This document shows, piece after piece, positions 42,371 to 51,297 of a DNA stretch of 64,000 bases (its first letter is position 1; each line of letters starts with the position of its first letter). The notes beneath the pieces were generated by a model. That model had not been told where the DNA came from and made no database searches. It saw only the letters and a list, made by a program, of their open reading frames with translations. Position numbers and translations under genes: made by a program. This stretch comes from Megamonas sp. UBA1796 (GTDB lineage: Bacteria > Bacillota > Negativicutes > Selenomonadales > Selenomonadaceae): contig DCFU01000028.1 of NCBI GenBank assembly GCA_002319795.1, positions 1 through 64,000 on the forward strand. Reading direction: 5' to 3'.

Positions 42371-43348
42371 ATGGATAAAAAAGATTTGCGGTATCGTAAT
42401 CTGGAACTTTTGCGTAAAACTCTCAAACAGATGCGCTCTGCCACCAAACCTCAGTTGGCAGATATATCCGGGCTCAGTGTGGTGACCGTTCACACGCTGT
42501 TGCAAAAGCTGCTGCAAAGCGGTGAAGCTTTCGCGGATATCGAAAAACCGTCTTCCGGGGGACGCCCGGCACAACAGTATTCCTTTAATGCGGAAAAAAG
42601 GCTGGCACTTACAGCTTATATGCATGAAAAAAATGGCCGTGATACGTTGTTCGTTTCCGTGGAAAATTTACTGGGAGAGATTTTGGCTGGTGTAGAGATG
42701 CATCCGGAGCAGATTACGCTGGATCTCTTTCGAGAGGTATTATATCCATATATTGCCCATTATCCGCAAATTGTTGTGGTTATCGTTGGCTTGCCGGGCG
42801 TTGAAGTAAACGGACGGCTGGCCGCTATTGATTATCCGGCTTTGCAGGATAAAGAATTTTCCAATTGGCTGGCAGAAGCGCTTGGCCGTCCAGTATATTT
42901 TGAAAACGATATCAACGCTGCGACTGCTGGCTATGGTTATGCGTTAGGGGAAAAAAATATTATGGAGACAATCGTGGGGATATATTTTCCACAGCATTAT
43001 CCGCCTGGAGCGGGAATTTTTCAACAGGGACATCTTTATAAAGGCCGTGATGGCATGGCGGGTGAGATTGGCTGGCGTTTTAACCGGAGACTTTATATGG
43101 CAAAACCAGAGAATATGCAGGAGATAGCGCGTGCGGTCTTGCTTTTTGTACAGACCTGGAATCCGCATCGAGTGGTTCTATATCATGAGCATTTCTGCCA
43201 GGCACAGGCGGAGGAGATTGCGGTGATTTGTCGTGAAGAAGTGCCGCAGGAGTTTTTGCCGGAGATTATAGTAAAGTCCGATATTTATGGGGATTACGCC
43301 AACGGCATCCGTTGTCTGGCAGCTGAACATTTGGATGGAGGAAAGTAG
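42371..43348 (+). CDS. ROK-family transcriptional regulator (NagC/XylR type)
   Basis: ATG 42371 is well spaced from AGAGG; an ATG six bases earlier is too close. The 325-residue protein has an N-terminal winged helix (ATKPQLADISGLSVVTVHTLLQKL) and a ROK sugar-kinase-like domain. ENDINAATAGYGYA contains the usual sugar-contact Asn-Asp, and GRDGMAGEIGWRF is the ROK signature without the full Cys zinc motif (CxCGxxGC) and without an obvious ATP-binding DxGxT, so it is a sensor and not a kinase. An MFS transporter gene follows four bases later and is the likely target. Confidence 0.82.
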   Translation: MDKKDLRYRNLELLRKTLKQMRSATKPQLADISGLSVVTVHTLLQKLLQSGEAFADIEKPSSGGRPAQQYSFNAEKRLALTAYMHEKNGRDTLFVSVENLLGEILAGVEMHPEQITLDLFREVLYPYIAHYPQIVVVIVGLPGVEVNGRLAAIDYPALQDKEFSNWLAEALGRPVYFENDINAATAGYGYALGEKNIMETIVGIYFPQHYPPGAGIFQQGHLYKGRDGMAGEIGWRFNRRLYMAKPENMQEIARAVLLFVQTWNPHRVVLYHEHFCQAQAEEIAVICREEVPQEFLPEIIVKSDIYGDYANGIRCLAAEHLDGGK

Positions 43349-43352
43349 CTTA

Positions 43353-44522
43353 ATGGAATCAGGGAACTTAGATTATACGATGAAGGAACGCCCGGGTCTC
43401 CGACAGCAGTATGCAACGCGTGCTATCTTTTTTATAGGTGGTTTTGGTGCTGCTTCGTGGGCACCGCTTGTACCATTTTTGAAATTACGTCTGCAGCTTA
43501 GTGAAGATATCCTGGGAATGTTATTATTATGTATAGGTGTGGGTTCGCTCTTGACGATGCCGTTCTCAGGACTTGCGGCAGCAAGATTTGGCTGCCGGCG
43601 TGTGATTGCCAGCGCAGGTACGGTTTATGCAATGCTCTTGCTTGTGCTTAGCCAGGCATCTTCATTTTGGCTTATAGTTGCAGCATTACTCCTATTTGGA
43701 GCAGTTATGGGGACTATCGATGTAGTTGCGAATATACATGCGGTCATTGTTGAGAAAGCTTCAGAACGTCGCTTGATGTCGGGCATGCATGCGCTTTGGA
43801 GTGTTGGTGGTTTTACCGGAGCCGGCCTTTTTGGGTTTTGGATGCAGCAGGGATTTTCTCCGTTTGCTGCTACAACTTGTGCCGTTATGATTATGCTTGT
43901 GCTGCTGGCAGTCTCGCAACGCGGTTTGCTGCGTTATGGTGGTGGCCGTGAGGGGACTTCACTTTTTGCGGTACCTCGTGGTATTGTGGCGTTTGTAGGT
44001 GTGATTTGTTGTAGTGCATTCCTTGTTGAGGGTGCTATTATGGACTGGAGCGGTGTGTTCCTTACGACATTATGCGGCGTCGATATGTCTATGGCAGGGA
44101 TGGGGTTCGCGGTATTTTCGGCGGCCATGCTTACGATGCGTCTTGCTGGGGACCGAATAGTACAACGACTCGGTGGTAAGGCAGTAGTAATTGTTGGCGG
44201 ATTATTTGCGGTGAGCGGTTTTTTGCTGGTGATTTTTTCAACGGCTGAACGGCTTATTTACATAGGCTTTTTCAGTATAGGCATTGGCAGCGCAAATATC
44301 GTGCCGATATTTTTCTCTCTTCTTGGCCGGCAGCAGGTCATGCCTATTAATATGGCGGTATCGGCCGTAAGTACGCTAGGCTATATGGGTATTCTTATGG
44401 GACCAGCGGTCATTGGATTTATTGCACATGCAACGAGCCTGTATGTTTCTTTCGGTATACTTACTGCGCTGCTCGTATTGCAAACCTGTATTGCCAGCTA
44501 TGTCTACAAAAAAATATTATAG
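43353..44522 (+). CDS. MFS transporter (FucP/YbjJ-like)
   Basis: Start ATG 43353 with GGAGGAAAG upstream gives 389 residues and 12 predicted helices. The first helix pair contains FFIGGFGAASWAPLVPFLKL, the motif A region reads GLAAARFGCRRVI, and GMHALWSVGGFTGAGLFGFW is typical of the YbjJ/fucose-permease-like group. The substrate is unknown; coupling to a ROK regulator suggests a sugar or sugar derivative. It probably works at the inner membrane by proton symport or antiport. Confidence 0.82.
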   Translation: MESGNLDYTMKERPGLRQQYATRAIFFIGGFGAASWAPLVPFLKLRLQLSEDILGMLLLCIGVGSLLTMPFSGLAAARFGCRRVIASAGTVYAMLLLVLSQASSFWLIVAALLLFGAVMGTIDVVANIHAVIVEKASERRLMSGMHALWSVGGFTGAGLFGFWMQQGFSPFAATTCAVMIMLVLLAVSQRGLLRYGGGREGTSLFAVPRGIVAFVGVICCSAFLVEGAIMDWSGVFLTTLCGVDMSMAGMGFAVFSAAMLTMRLAGDRIVQRLGGKAVVIVGGLFAVSGFLLVIFSTAERLIYIGFFSIGIGSANIVPIFFSLLGRQQVMPINMAVSAVSTLGYMGILMGPAVIGFIAHATSLYVSFGILTALLVLQTCIASYVYKKIL

Positions 44523-44690
44523 TTTAGTTTTTATTGATACGAGAAAAATCTAAAATATTTTTCGGAAATGACTTTATGAAAAATTTTACGATATGGCTAC
44601 GGGTAACTGTTTGAGATAAAACCAGTAATGCTTACGGAAACTTCTAATGTCTGCACAAATGTCTGTGCATGACAGTATCGCTGATTTTCA

Positions 44691-44719
44691 TTGACAACCA
44701 TTAGGGGTTGTGATATGAT
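44691..44719 (+). promoter_or_regulatory. Strong sigma-70-type promoter for rplU
   Basis: TTGACA (44691-44696), exactly 17 bases, TATGAT (44714-44719), about 110 bases before rplU. The stretch between the MFS stop and this promoter (44523-44690) shows no gene. Confidence 0.88.
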
Positions 44720-44724
44720 TTTAT

Positions 44725-44828
44725 GATGTAAACGCATGTTAAATGCGCTTTCCCCAACCGCGCGATGAGGTCAAAACAGTTTCAGCTGTACCGTAGTCGG
44801 CGAGTATTTATGATAGGGAGGTGTTCAG
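44725..44828 (+). promoter_or_regulatory. Structured rplU leader (L21 leader-like)
   Basis: About 100 transcribed bases precede rplU. A hairpin GCATGTTAAATGC-like (from about 44733) is followed by CTTTCCCCAACCGCGCGATGAGG and then paired segments (CAGTTTCAGCTG near 44778). Firmicutes rplU genes are known to carry an L21 leader thought to give feedback control; the position and size fit, but I did not align it to the model. Confidence 0.45.
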
Positions 44829-45140
44829 ATGTACGCAATTATCAAAACAGGCGGTAAGCAGTATCGTGTTGCCGAGGGTGATACGATTATTATTGAGAAG
44901 CTTGCAGCTAATGAAGGCGATGTTGTAACGTTCGATGAGGTCCTGACGGTAGTCAAGGACGATGAGGTCGTTATAGGCAAGCCGGTTGTTGAGGGTGCGA
45001 AGGTAACGGCAAAGGTTGAAACGCAGGGCAAGGACAGGAAGATTCTTGTATTCAAGTATAAAGCTAAGTCGAATTATCGCCGCCGTCAGGGTCATCGTCA
45101 GCCATTCACAAAGGTTGTTATTGAAAAGATTGAGGCTTGA
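44829..45140 (+). CDS. rplU: 50S ribosomal protein L21
   Basis: The 103-residue L21 opens YAIIKTGGKQYRVAEGD and ends in the RNA-binding tail KSNYRRRQGHRQPFTKVVI. It binds 23S rRNA in the large subunit. ATG 44829 follows GGGAGG. Its stop overlaps the ATG of the prp gene, and rpmA follows, the conserved Firmicutes order. Confidence 0.97.
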   Translation: MYAIIKTGGKQYRVAEGDTIIIEKLAANEGDVVTFDEVLTVVKDDEVVIGKPVVEGAKVTAKVETQGKDRKILVFKYKAKSNYRRRQGHRQPFTKVVIEKIEA

Positions 45141-45466
45141 TGATTCGCATAAGGATTTTTCGAACAACAGATGGGGAGATATCCGGGATGTCGGTTGCTG
45201 GTCACAGTGGTACAGCGGCGCATGGTTCGGATATTGTTTGTGCGGGAATATCATCTCTTGCACAAACCGCTCTTTTGGGTATAGGCAGGCATTTGCATCG
45301 CGAGGTTGACTATGAAGTTGCGAGCGGGGACCTGCGGATGAAGCTCAAGGGCGAGCCTGATGATCTCACAGAAGCTATACTGGAAACTATGCTTTTGGGT
45401 TTTGCTGAAATCGCAAAAACAAATCCGGAAGCTGTTCGAATTTTAGATTCACAGGAGGTGAAGTAG
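45140..45466 (+). CDS. prp: Ribosomal-processing cysteine protease Prp
   Basis: Start ATG 45140 overlaps the L21 stop (TGATG), giving 108 residues. The catalytic pair is visible as His22 in VAGHSGTA and Cys34 in DIVCAGISSL, the same spacing as in the staphylococcal enzyme. Prp removes the N-terminal extension of L27 before ribosome assembly. The L27 encoded next door carries exactly such an extension (LQLFA before HKKG), so enzyme and substrate are co-expressed. Confidence 0.95.
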   Translation: MIRIRIFRTTDGEISGMSVAGHSGTAAHGSDIVCAGISSLAQTALLGIGRHLHREVDYEVASGDLRMKLKGEPDDLTEAILETMLLGFAEIAKTNPEAVRILDSQEVK

Positions 45467-45467
45467 T

Positions 45468-45758
45468 ATGTTTAATTTTGATTTGCAGCTGTTTGCCCAT
45501 AAAAAGGGAGTCAGTAGCACGCGTAATGGCCGTGATAGTGCGGCTCAGAGACTTGGTGTGAAAGAACAAGCTGGCACGTTGGTGTCTGCAGGCAGCATTT
45601 TGGTTCGCCAGAGGGGCACGCACTTCCATCCGGGACACAATGTAGGAATTGGTAAGGATGACACGTTGTTTGCAAAGGTTACTGGCAAGGTTGCCTTCGA
45701 ACGTAAAGGACGTTATAACAGACAGATCAGCGTATATAGTGTGGAAGAAGCTATGTAA
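45468..45758 (+). CDS. rpmA: 50S ribosomal protein L27 with cleavable N-terminal extension
   Basis: The 96-residue precursor begins MFNFDLQLFA-HKKG. By analogy with other Firmicutes, Prp cuts after Ala10 to expose the HKKG tail that reaches the peptidyl-transferase centre. The body has GVSSTRNGRDSAAQRLGVK and GTHFHPGHNVGIGKDDTLFA. The start follows the prp stop directly and has GGAGGTG. Confidence 0.97.
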   Translation: MFNFDLQLFAHKKGVSSTRNGRDSAAQRLGVKEQAGTLVSAGSILVRQRGTHFHPGHNVGIGKDDTLFAKVTGKVAFERKGRYNRQISVYSVEEAM

Positions 45759-45767
45759 TGAATGAAT

Positions 45768-45810
45768 ACCTGCGCCTTTGCTAAGGAGACGCAGGTTTTG
45801 TTTTATTTTT
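45768..45810 (+). terminator. Terminator after rpmA
   Basis: Stem ACCTGCG/CGCAGGT (45768-45774, 45790-45796) followed by TTTGTTTTATTTTT. It separates the ribosomal genes from obgE. Confidence 0.75.
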
Positions 45811-45819
45811 GCTGTTTGT

Positions 45820-45872
45820 GATGTATAAAAAGCTGGCATTGGGATTTCTGCAATACCAGCTTTTTATACATC
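45820..45872 (+). repeat. 21-bp hairpin immediately upstream of obgE
   Basis: Arms 45820-45840 and 45852-45872 pair with one C-A mismatch and an 11-base loop, ending 12 bases before the obgE ribosome site. On the plus strand no T-tract follows. It may insulate or regulate obgE translation, or be a processing site. Confidence 0.6.
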
Positions 45873-45895
45873 ACGAAGGTAAATGGAGGATGGAT

Positions 45896-47176
45896 ATGCA
45901 ATTTATTGATCGAACAAAAATTATGGTAAAGGCAGGCAATGGCGGTAACGGGAAGTCGGCGTTCCGACGCGAGAAATTTGTACCGAAGGGTGGTCCGGCC
46001 GGTGGCGACGGAGGACATGGTGCTGATATTGTCTTTGTTGTAGATAATAATATGAATACATTACTGGATTTTCGTTATCATCGCAAGTTCCAGGGAAAGC
46101 ATGGTGAAAATGGCGATATTAAGAACCAGTATGGGCATAATGCGCCGTCGTGCTATGTAAAGGTACCGCAGGGTACGCTGGTTAAAGACGAAGAAACCGG
46201 CGAGGTACTGGCGGATCTTACGGAGATTGGGCAGCAGGCTGTTATAGCCAAGGGCGGCCGGGGCGGCCGAGGCAATGCGAAATTTGCTACGAGTGCAAAT
46301 CGAGCCCCAACCTTTGCTGAACTTGGCGAACCGGGAGAAAGCAAAAACCTTGTCCTGGAACTCAAGCTGCTGGCGGATGTCGGGCTTGTCGGTTATCCCA
46401 GCGTGGGTAAATCGAGTATGATTGCGAGTGTGTCGGCGGCTAGGCCGGAGATTGCTGAATATCATTTCACCACGCTGACACCAGTACTGGGGGTTGTGCG
46501 TGTCGGTTATGAGAAAAACTTTGTTATGGCGGACATACCAGGGCTTATTGACGGAGCAGCTGAAGGAGCCGGATTAGGGCATGATTTTCTGCGCCATGTG
46601 GAACGAACGAAGTTCATTGTTCATGTAGTAGATGCTTCGGGGATTGAGGGGCGTGATCCTGTTGAGGATTACCACAAGATTAATGAGGAACTGAAGCGTT
46701 ACAGTGAAAAGCTTGCCAAGAAAAAGCAGATACTCGCTGCGAATAAAATGGATCTCCCTGGGGCAGAGGAAAATTATAAAAGACTTGAAGTCCTGGCAAA
46801 AGAGGAGAACATAGAGATTTTTCCGGTTTCTGCTGCGACAAAGCAGGGGCTGCAGGAACTTGTCGCTCATGTGGCGGCGATGCTTGATGCATATGTCGAG
46901 GTACCAGAGTCAGAAGACGATATTAAGGTCTACGATGCCAAGGAAGACAGTGCAGATGATATTCAGATTACGCGCAACGACAGTGGAGATTTTATTGTTT
47001 CCGGGAAATCATTGGAAAAGTTGGTAGCCATGACGAATTTCGGCAATGATGAGGCGTTGCGGCGGTTCCAGTATATCTGGCGCGTCAAGGGAATGGATGT
47101 CCGTCTCAGGGAGCGTGGGGCGAAAGAAGGAAATACCGTGCATATTGGTGATATGGAATTTGAATACAGAGATTAA
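45896..47176 (+). CDS. obgE: GTPase ObgE/CgtA
   Basis: ATG 45896 after GGAGGAT gives 426 residues. Order of domains: glycine-rich Obg fold (residues 1-158, GNGGNGKSAFRREKFVPKGGP-type), G domain with P-loop GYPSVGKSSM, DIPGLIDGA (G3) and ANKMDLPG (G4), and the C-terminal OCT domain. It is a late 50S assembly factor linked to the stringent response. Sits in the usual cluster before yhbY and proBA. Confidence 0.96.
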   Translation: MQFIDRTKIMVKAGNGGNGKSAFRREKFVPKGGPAGGDGGHGADIVFVVDNNMNTLLDFRYHRKFQGKHGENGDIKNQYGHNAPSCYVKVPQGTLVKDEETGEVLADLTEIGQQAVIAKGGRGGRGNAKFATSANRAPTFAELGEPGESKNLVLELKLLADVGLVGYPSVGKSSMIASVSAARPEIAEYHFTTLTPVLGVVRVGYEKNFVMADIPGLIDGAAEGAGLGHDFLRHVERTKFIVHVVDASGIEGRDPVEDYHKINEELKRYSEKLAKKKQILAANKMDLPGAEENYKRLEVLAKEENIEIFPVSAATKQGLQELVAHVAAMLDAYVEVPESEDDIKVYDAKEDSADDIQITRNDSGDFIVSGKSLEKLVAMTNFGNDEALRRFQYIWRVKGMDVRLRERGAKEGNTVHIGDMEFEYRD

Positions 47177-47194
47177 AATGGAGGAGGAACGATA

Positions 47195-47497
47195 TTGATT
47201 CGCAACACATTATCGAGCAAACAAAAGAAATTTTTGCGGTCTATGGGAATGGGGATAGACCCTGTAGTGAATATTGGGAAAGAAGGGCTTACACCGACCG
47301 TTGTGGTATCTGCGCGTGAAGCTATCAAGAAGCGTGAGCTCATAAAGGTACGTGTACTGCAGAATTCCATAGAAACGCCGGAGGCGGTTATTACTATGCT
47401 GGCTGAGCGTGCAGATGCAAATCTGGTACAAGTCATTGGCCGTAATGGATTACTGTATAGAAGGAATTTTGAAAAGCCCACAATCGAATTGCCCTAA
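47195..47497 (+). CDS. yhbY: YhbY/CRM-domain RNA-binding protein
   Basis: A 100-residue protein starting at TTG after GGAGGA. It has SKQKKFLRSMGMGIDPVVNIGKEGLTP and the terminal IGRNGLLYRRN typical of CRM domains, which bind pre-50S rRNA. Placed between obgE and proB as in many Firmicutes. Confidence 0.94.
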   Translation: MIRNTLSSKQKKFLRSMGMGIDPVVNIGKEGLTPTVVVSAREAIKKRELIKVRVLQNSIETPEAVITMLAERADANLVQVIGRNGLLYRRNFEKPTIELP

Positions 47498-47524
47498 GGT
47501 ATAGTCTGGCAGGAGGAATGACAT

Positions 47525-48652
47525 GTGGATGTACGGAAAGATTTGAAAAAAGCGAAGAGGATTGTTGTCAAGGTCGGTACGAGTACGATTACACATGAGA
47601 CGGGAAAAATGAATCTGTTTCGTATGGAGAAGCTTGTGAGGGAGCTTGCCGGACTTGCAAATGAGGGAAAGGAAATTATCCTGGTGACATCGGGGGCTAT
47701 TGCGGTAGGACAGGACCGTATGGGACTCAGGGAAAAACCAAAGGAAATTCCTGCAAAGCAGGCGTTAGCGGCTGTCGGGCAGGGGATTCTTATGCATGTT
47801 TATGAGAAACTTTTTGCTGAGTATGGACAGATTGCGGCACAGGTATTGCTTACAAAGGAAAATTCCGCACGGCATAACCAGTATATGAATTGTCGGAATG
47901 CCCTGCTGGCCCTTTTGAAAATGAAGACTGTGCCGATTATCAATGAAAATGATGCGATTGCTGTTGATGAGATCAAAATCGGTGACAATGATACCCTGTC
48001 GGCAACGGTAGCGACTTTGGTCGATGCAGATTTACTTATTATCCTGTCGGATATCAATGGACTTTATACAGCAAATCCACAGCAGGACAAAAACGCTAAG
48101 TTTATAGATGAAATCGGCGAAGTTACGCCAGAGGTGGAAAAGATGGCTGGTGGTGTGGGTTCGAAGCGTGGGACCGGTGGAATGTATACCAAACTTCAAG
48201 CAGCCAAGATTGCAGTGAATTCCGGGGTCAATATGGTGATTGCTTCCGGTTCGGCGGAGGATGTCCTGCGGGAGATTGTCGGGGGGACATTGGTTGGCAC
48301 ATTGTTTCGGGCTAAGGATTCCCACCTGAAGGTGAGGAAGAGCTGGTTGGCGTTTGGCAAGCGTATACAGGGCGATATTGTTGTGGATCAAGGCTGTGAG
48401 AAAGCAATGCTGGAGGATGGTTCCAGTCTCTTGGCAGCAGGTATTGTATCTGTAGATGGTGAGTTCAGGGAAGAAAGTACAGTGCGGGTACTGTCTTTGT
48501 CACAGAGAGAGATTGCCCGTGGTATTGTGAATTATGATGCAGAAGCACTTAAAAAGATTATTGGACGACAAACCAATGAATTTTCCGGTATTTTACACGG
48601 AAAAATTCATGATGAGGTCATCCATCGTGATAATATGGTACTGATGGTTTGA
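47525..48652 (+). CDS. proB: Glutamate 5-kinase
   Basis: The first step of proline synthesis, phosphorylating glutamate. 375 residues from GTG 47525 (GGAGGA upstream). Amino-acid kinase domain: RIVVKVGTSTITHETG, LVTSGAIAVGQDRMG, INENDAIAVDEIKIGDND and GGMYTKLQAAKIA; C-terminal PUA domain from about residue 280 (DIVVDQGCEKAM, then REIARGIVNYDAEA). Followed 18 bases later by proA. Confidence 0.96.
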   Translation: MDVRKDLKKAKRIVVKVGTSTITHETGKMNLFRMEKLVRELAGLANEGKEIILVTSGAIAVGQDRMGLREKPKEIPAKQALAAVGQGILMHVYEKLFAEYGQIAAQVLLTKENSARHNQYMNCRNALLALLKMKTVPIINENDAIAVDEIKIGDNDTLSATVATLVDADLLIILSDINGLYTANPQQDKNAKFIDEIGEVTPEVEKMAGGVGSKRGTGGMYTKLQAAKIAVNSGVNMVIASGSAEDVLREIVGGTLVGTLFRAKDSHLKVRKSWLAFGKRIQGDIVVDQGCEKAMLEDGSSLLAAGIVSVDGEFREESTVRVLSLSQREIARGIVNYDAEALKKIIGRQTNEFSGILHGKIHDEVIHRDNMVLMV

Positions 48653-48670
48653 TTTTAAGGGGGAATTGTC

Positions 48671-49924
48671 ATGGACATCAAAGAACTTATGCTGGATAAA
48701 GCAAAGAAAGCTCGGAAGGCGGCGCGCGAGCTGGCAGTTATATCTACTGAGATAAAGAACCGTGCTCTGCTGGCTATGGCAGACGCTTTGGAAAAGCGTA
48801 GGGAGCTTATTTTGTCGGAAAATGTCAGGGACTTGGAAGAGGGGCGTCAAAAAGGGCTCAAACGTTCCTACCTGGACAGGCTTATGCTGGATGAGAACCG
48901 TATTGGTCAGATGGCCGAGGGACTCAGACAGACAGCGGGTCTGCCCGATCCTGTTGGGGAGGGTACATACTCGACAATACGGCCGAATGGGCTGGAAATT
49001 CGGCGGGTAAAGGTACCTCTGGGAGTCATTGGCATTATTTATGAGGCTCGTCCCAATGTTACGTCCGATGCTGTAGGACTTTGCTTGAAATCAGGTAATG
49101 CGGTTATTCTGCGTGGAGGTTCAGAGGCAATTCATTCCAATCAGGCTATCGTATCGCTGCTCACTAAGGCGGCCTATGATGAGGGTATTCCAGAAGGCGC
49201 CCTGCAGTTTGTCGAAGTTACAGAACGTGAGGCTGTGAACGTTATGCTGCGTTTAAATGGCTATTTGGATGTTGTTATACCTCGTGGTGGGCCCGGACTC
49301 ATCAAAATGGTTGTAGAAAACAGCTCAGTGCCTGTTATAGAAACGGGTACAGGCATTTGTCATACATTTGTTGATGCTTCAGCAGATTTTGACATGGCGC
49401 TTCGTATAGCTGTGAATGCGAAAACTTCGCGTCCGGCAGTCTGCAATGCCATGGAGACTCTGCTTGTACATGAAGATATAGCAGGAGCGTTCCTGCCACG
49501 GCTGGAAGCTGCTATGAGAGAGAAAAAAGTCGAGTTCCGTGGCTGCGATAAGGCACGCGCGATTTGCCCAGGTATGAATGAGGCTACGGAGGAAGACTGG
49601 AGTACGGAGTATGGTGATTTGATACTATCCGTTAAGGTCGTAAAAAACATAGATGAGGCCATTGAACATATAAATCAGTACAATACAGGACACTCCGAGA
49701 CCATAGTGACGGATTCCTTTCAAAATGCGCATCGTTTCCAGTGGGCGGTCGATGCGGCGGCTGTTTATGTGAATGCTTCAACTCGTTTTACGGATGGTTT
49801 TGAATTTGGCTTTGGTGCAGAAATTGGCATCAGTACCCAGAAACTTCATGCGCGTGGCCCCATGGGGCTTGATGCGCTTACCAGCATGAAATATCTTATT
49901 TGCGGGAACGGGCAAATAAGATGA
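48671..49924 (+). CDS. proA: Glutamate-5-semialdehyde (gamma-glutamyl phosphate) reductase
   Basis: 417 residues; reduces gamma-glutamyl phosphate to the semialdehyde. Motifs: PLGVIGIIYEARPNVTSDA, GNAVILRGGSEAIHSN, the catalytic cysteine in ETGTGICHTFVDASA, and the terminal FTDGFEFGFGAEIGISTQKLHARGP-type signature. Its stop overlaps the start of a 50-residue membrane protein gene (ATGA). Confidence 0.96.
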   Translation: MDIKELMLDKAKKARKAARELAVISTEIKNRALLAMADALEKRRELILSENVRDLEEGRQKGLKRSYLDRLMLDENRIGQMAEGLRQTAGLPDPVGEGTYSTIRPNGLEIRRVKVPLGVIGIIYEARPNVTSDAVGLCLKSGNAVILRGGSEAIHSNQAIVSLLTKAAYDEGIPEGALQFVEVTEREAVNVMLRLNGYLDVVIPRGGPGLIKMVVENSSVPVIETGTGICHTFVDASADFDMALRIAVNAKTSRPAVCNAMETLLVHEDIAGAFLPRLEAAMREKKVEFRGCDKARAICPGMNEATEEDWSTEYGDLILSVKVVKNIDEAIEHINQYNTGHSETIVTDSFQNAHRFQWAVDAAAVYVNASTRFTDGFEFGFGAEIGISTQKLHARGPMGLDALTSMKYLICGNGQIR

Positions 49925-50073
49925 TAGATAAGCTTTTAGGATATGTCAGGACAATCCAGCAGTATTTTTCTACAGCAAAAGGATATCATGACCTGAAGGA
50001 TGAATCCTTTGCGATTTTTGTCATATTAGTTACTATGCTGCTTGTTTATTTAGTCGTGAAATATATTTTATGA
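49921..50073 (+). CDS. Small single-helix membrane protein, 50 aa
   Basis: A short frame beginning with the ATG of an ATGA overlap with proA and ending at TGA 50071-50073, 18 bases before nadD. It reads MIDKLLGYVRTIQQYF, a polar middle (KGYHDLKDES), then one hydrophobic helix (FAIFVILVTMLLVYLVV) ending KYIL. I do not recognise a family. Translational coupling to proA and its position in a tightly packed operon support it being real. A role is unknown; the length and single helix suggest a membrane-associated modulator. Confidence 0.65.
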   Translation: MIDKLLGYVRTIQQYFSTAKGYHDLKDESFAIFVILVTMLLVYLVVKYIL

Positions 50074-50091
50074 ATATAAGGAGCGGTAAGG

Positions 50092-50706
50092 ATGGCGGGA
50101 AGTAAACACCGGATGGGTATTTTTGGCGGAACATTTGATCCAATCCATATTGGGCATCTTGTTACGGCTGAGGCAGTCCGTGATGAATATGGTATGGATG
50201 AAGTCCTGTTCATTCCAGCAGCGCATCCGCCACATAAACAAAATCAGCAGGTCACACCCGCAAGTCATCGTTTTAAAATGGCAGTATATGCAACCTCGTC
50301 GAATCCGCATTTTCAGGTATTGTCTCTTGAACTCGAAAGGCCAGGGTTGTCTTATACGATTGATACGGTATATGAGCTTTTTCGTCGTTTTGGCGAGGGC
50401 ACGGAATTCTATTTTATTACAGGGGCGGATACAATTCAGGAAATCCATACATGGCATCGTATAGAAGAGCTTTTAGGCATCTGTCATTTTATAGCGGCAA
50501 CGCGGCCGGGATGCACGCCGGATATTGATTCCATACGAGAAAGCTTTGGCAGGTTGGGTATGGCGAATATCCACCGCTTGTCTACGCCTGCATTGGAGAT
50601 TTCTTCGACAGATATTCGGGAACGGGTAAAAAGAGGCTATTCTATAAAATATATTGTGCCTGAGCAGGTGGAGGCGTATATTTATAAGGAAGGTCTTTAT
50701 AAGTAG
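50092..50706 (+). CDS. nadD: Nicotinate-nucleotide adenylyltransferase
   Basis: 204 residues; makes deamido-NAD from nicotinate mononucleotide and ATP. Nucleotidyltransferase motifs: GIFGGTFDPIHIGHL and the C-terminal ISSTDIRERV (ISSTxIR). ATG 50092. Followed by yqeK, the common pairing. Confidence 0.96.
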   Translation: MAGSKHRMGIFGGTFDPIHIGHLVTAEAVRDEYGMDEVLFIPAAHPPHKQNQQVTPASHRFKMAVYATSSNPHFQVLSLELERPGLSYTIDTVYELFRRFGEGTEFYFITGADTIQEIHTWHRIEELLGICHFIAATRPGCTPDIDSIRESFGRLGMANIHRLSTPALEISSTDIRERVKRGYSIKYIVPEQVEAYIYKEGLYK

Positions 50707-50724
50707 AAAAAGAGGTAGGAGAAG

Positions 50725-51291
50725 ATGGAGTTCGATGAAATGAAATCGCTGCTTGCTTCACGGCTGAAAAAAGGACGGTATAAACATTCCCTTGGTGTAT
50801 CCAATACAGCAGTTTTTCTCGCAGGACGTTTTGGTGCGGATGTACATAAAGCACGTATTGCGGGACTTCTGCATGATTGTGCCAGGGAATTTCCCAATGA
50901 AGCTATGCTTGCAGAGGCGCAAAAACGGAGTATAGCATATACCGAGGTGGAAAGCTCCATGCCGCTGCTTTTGCATGCCTATATCGGGGCAAGACGCATT
51001 CACGAATGTTATGGTGTGAATGATGGTGAGATTGCACAGGCGATTTATCGCCATACGGTTGGGGGCAGGAATATGACTGTACTGGATAAGATTATTTATT
51101 TTTCTGATATGATTGAACCGACACGTGCTTATCCCGGCGTGGAGGAACTGAGGCGGCTTTCTCGCGAGGCTGGACTCGATGAAGCCTTGCTGGCAGGGTT
51201 TAATCAGTCAATCACTTTCGTATTGAAGGAAAACCATCTTATTCATCCGGATACAATATTGGCACGCAATGAAATTTTACTCAGGGGATAA
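50725..51291 (+). CDS. yqeK: HD-domain hydrolase YqeK (diadenosine tetraphosphatase-type)
   Basis: 188 residues; HD fold with KHSLGVSNTAVFLA, IAGLLHDCARE (metal-binding HD), HAYIGARRIHECYG, IYRHTVGGRNM and IIYFSDMIEPTR. Family knowledge: YqeK homologues hydrolyse Ap4A symmetrically. In the nadD-yqeK-LCP-rsfS cluster. Confidence 0.93.
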   Translation: MEFDEMKSLLASRLKKGRYKHSLGVSNTAVFLAGRFGADVHKARIAGLLHDCAREFPNEAMLAEAQKRSIAYTEVESSMPLLLHAYIGARRIHECYGVNDGEIAQAIYRHTVGGRNMTVLDKIIYFSDMIEPTRAYPGVEELRRLSREAGLDEALLAGFNQSITFVLKENHLIHPDTILARNEILLRG

Positions 51292-51297
51292 ATAGTT

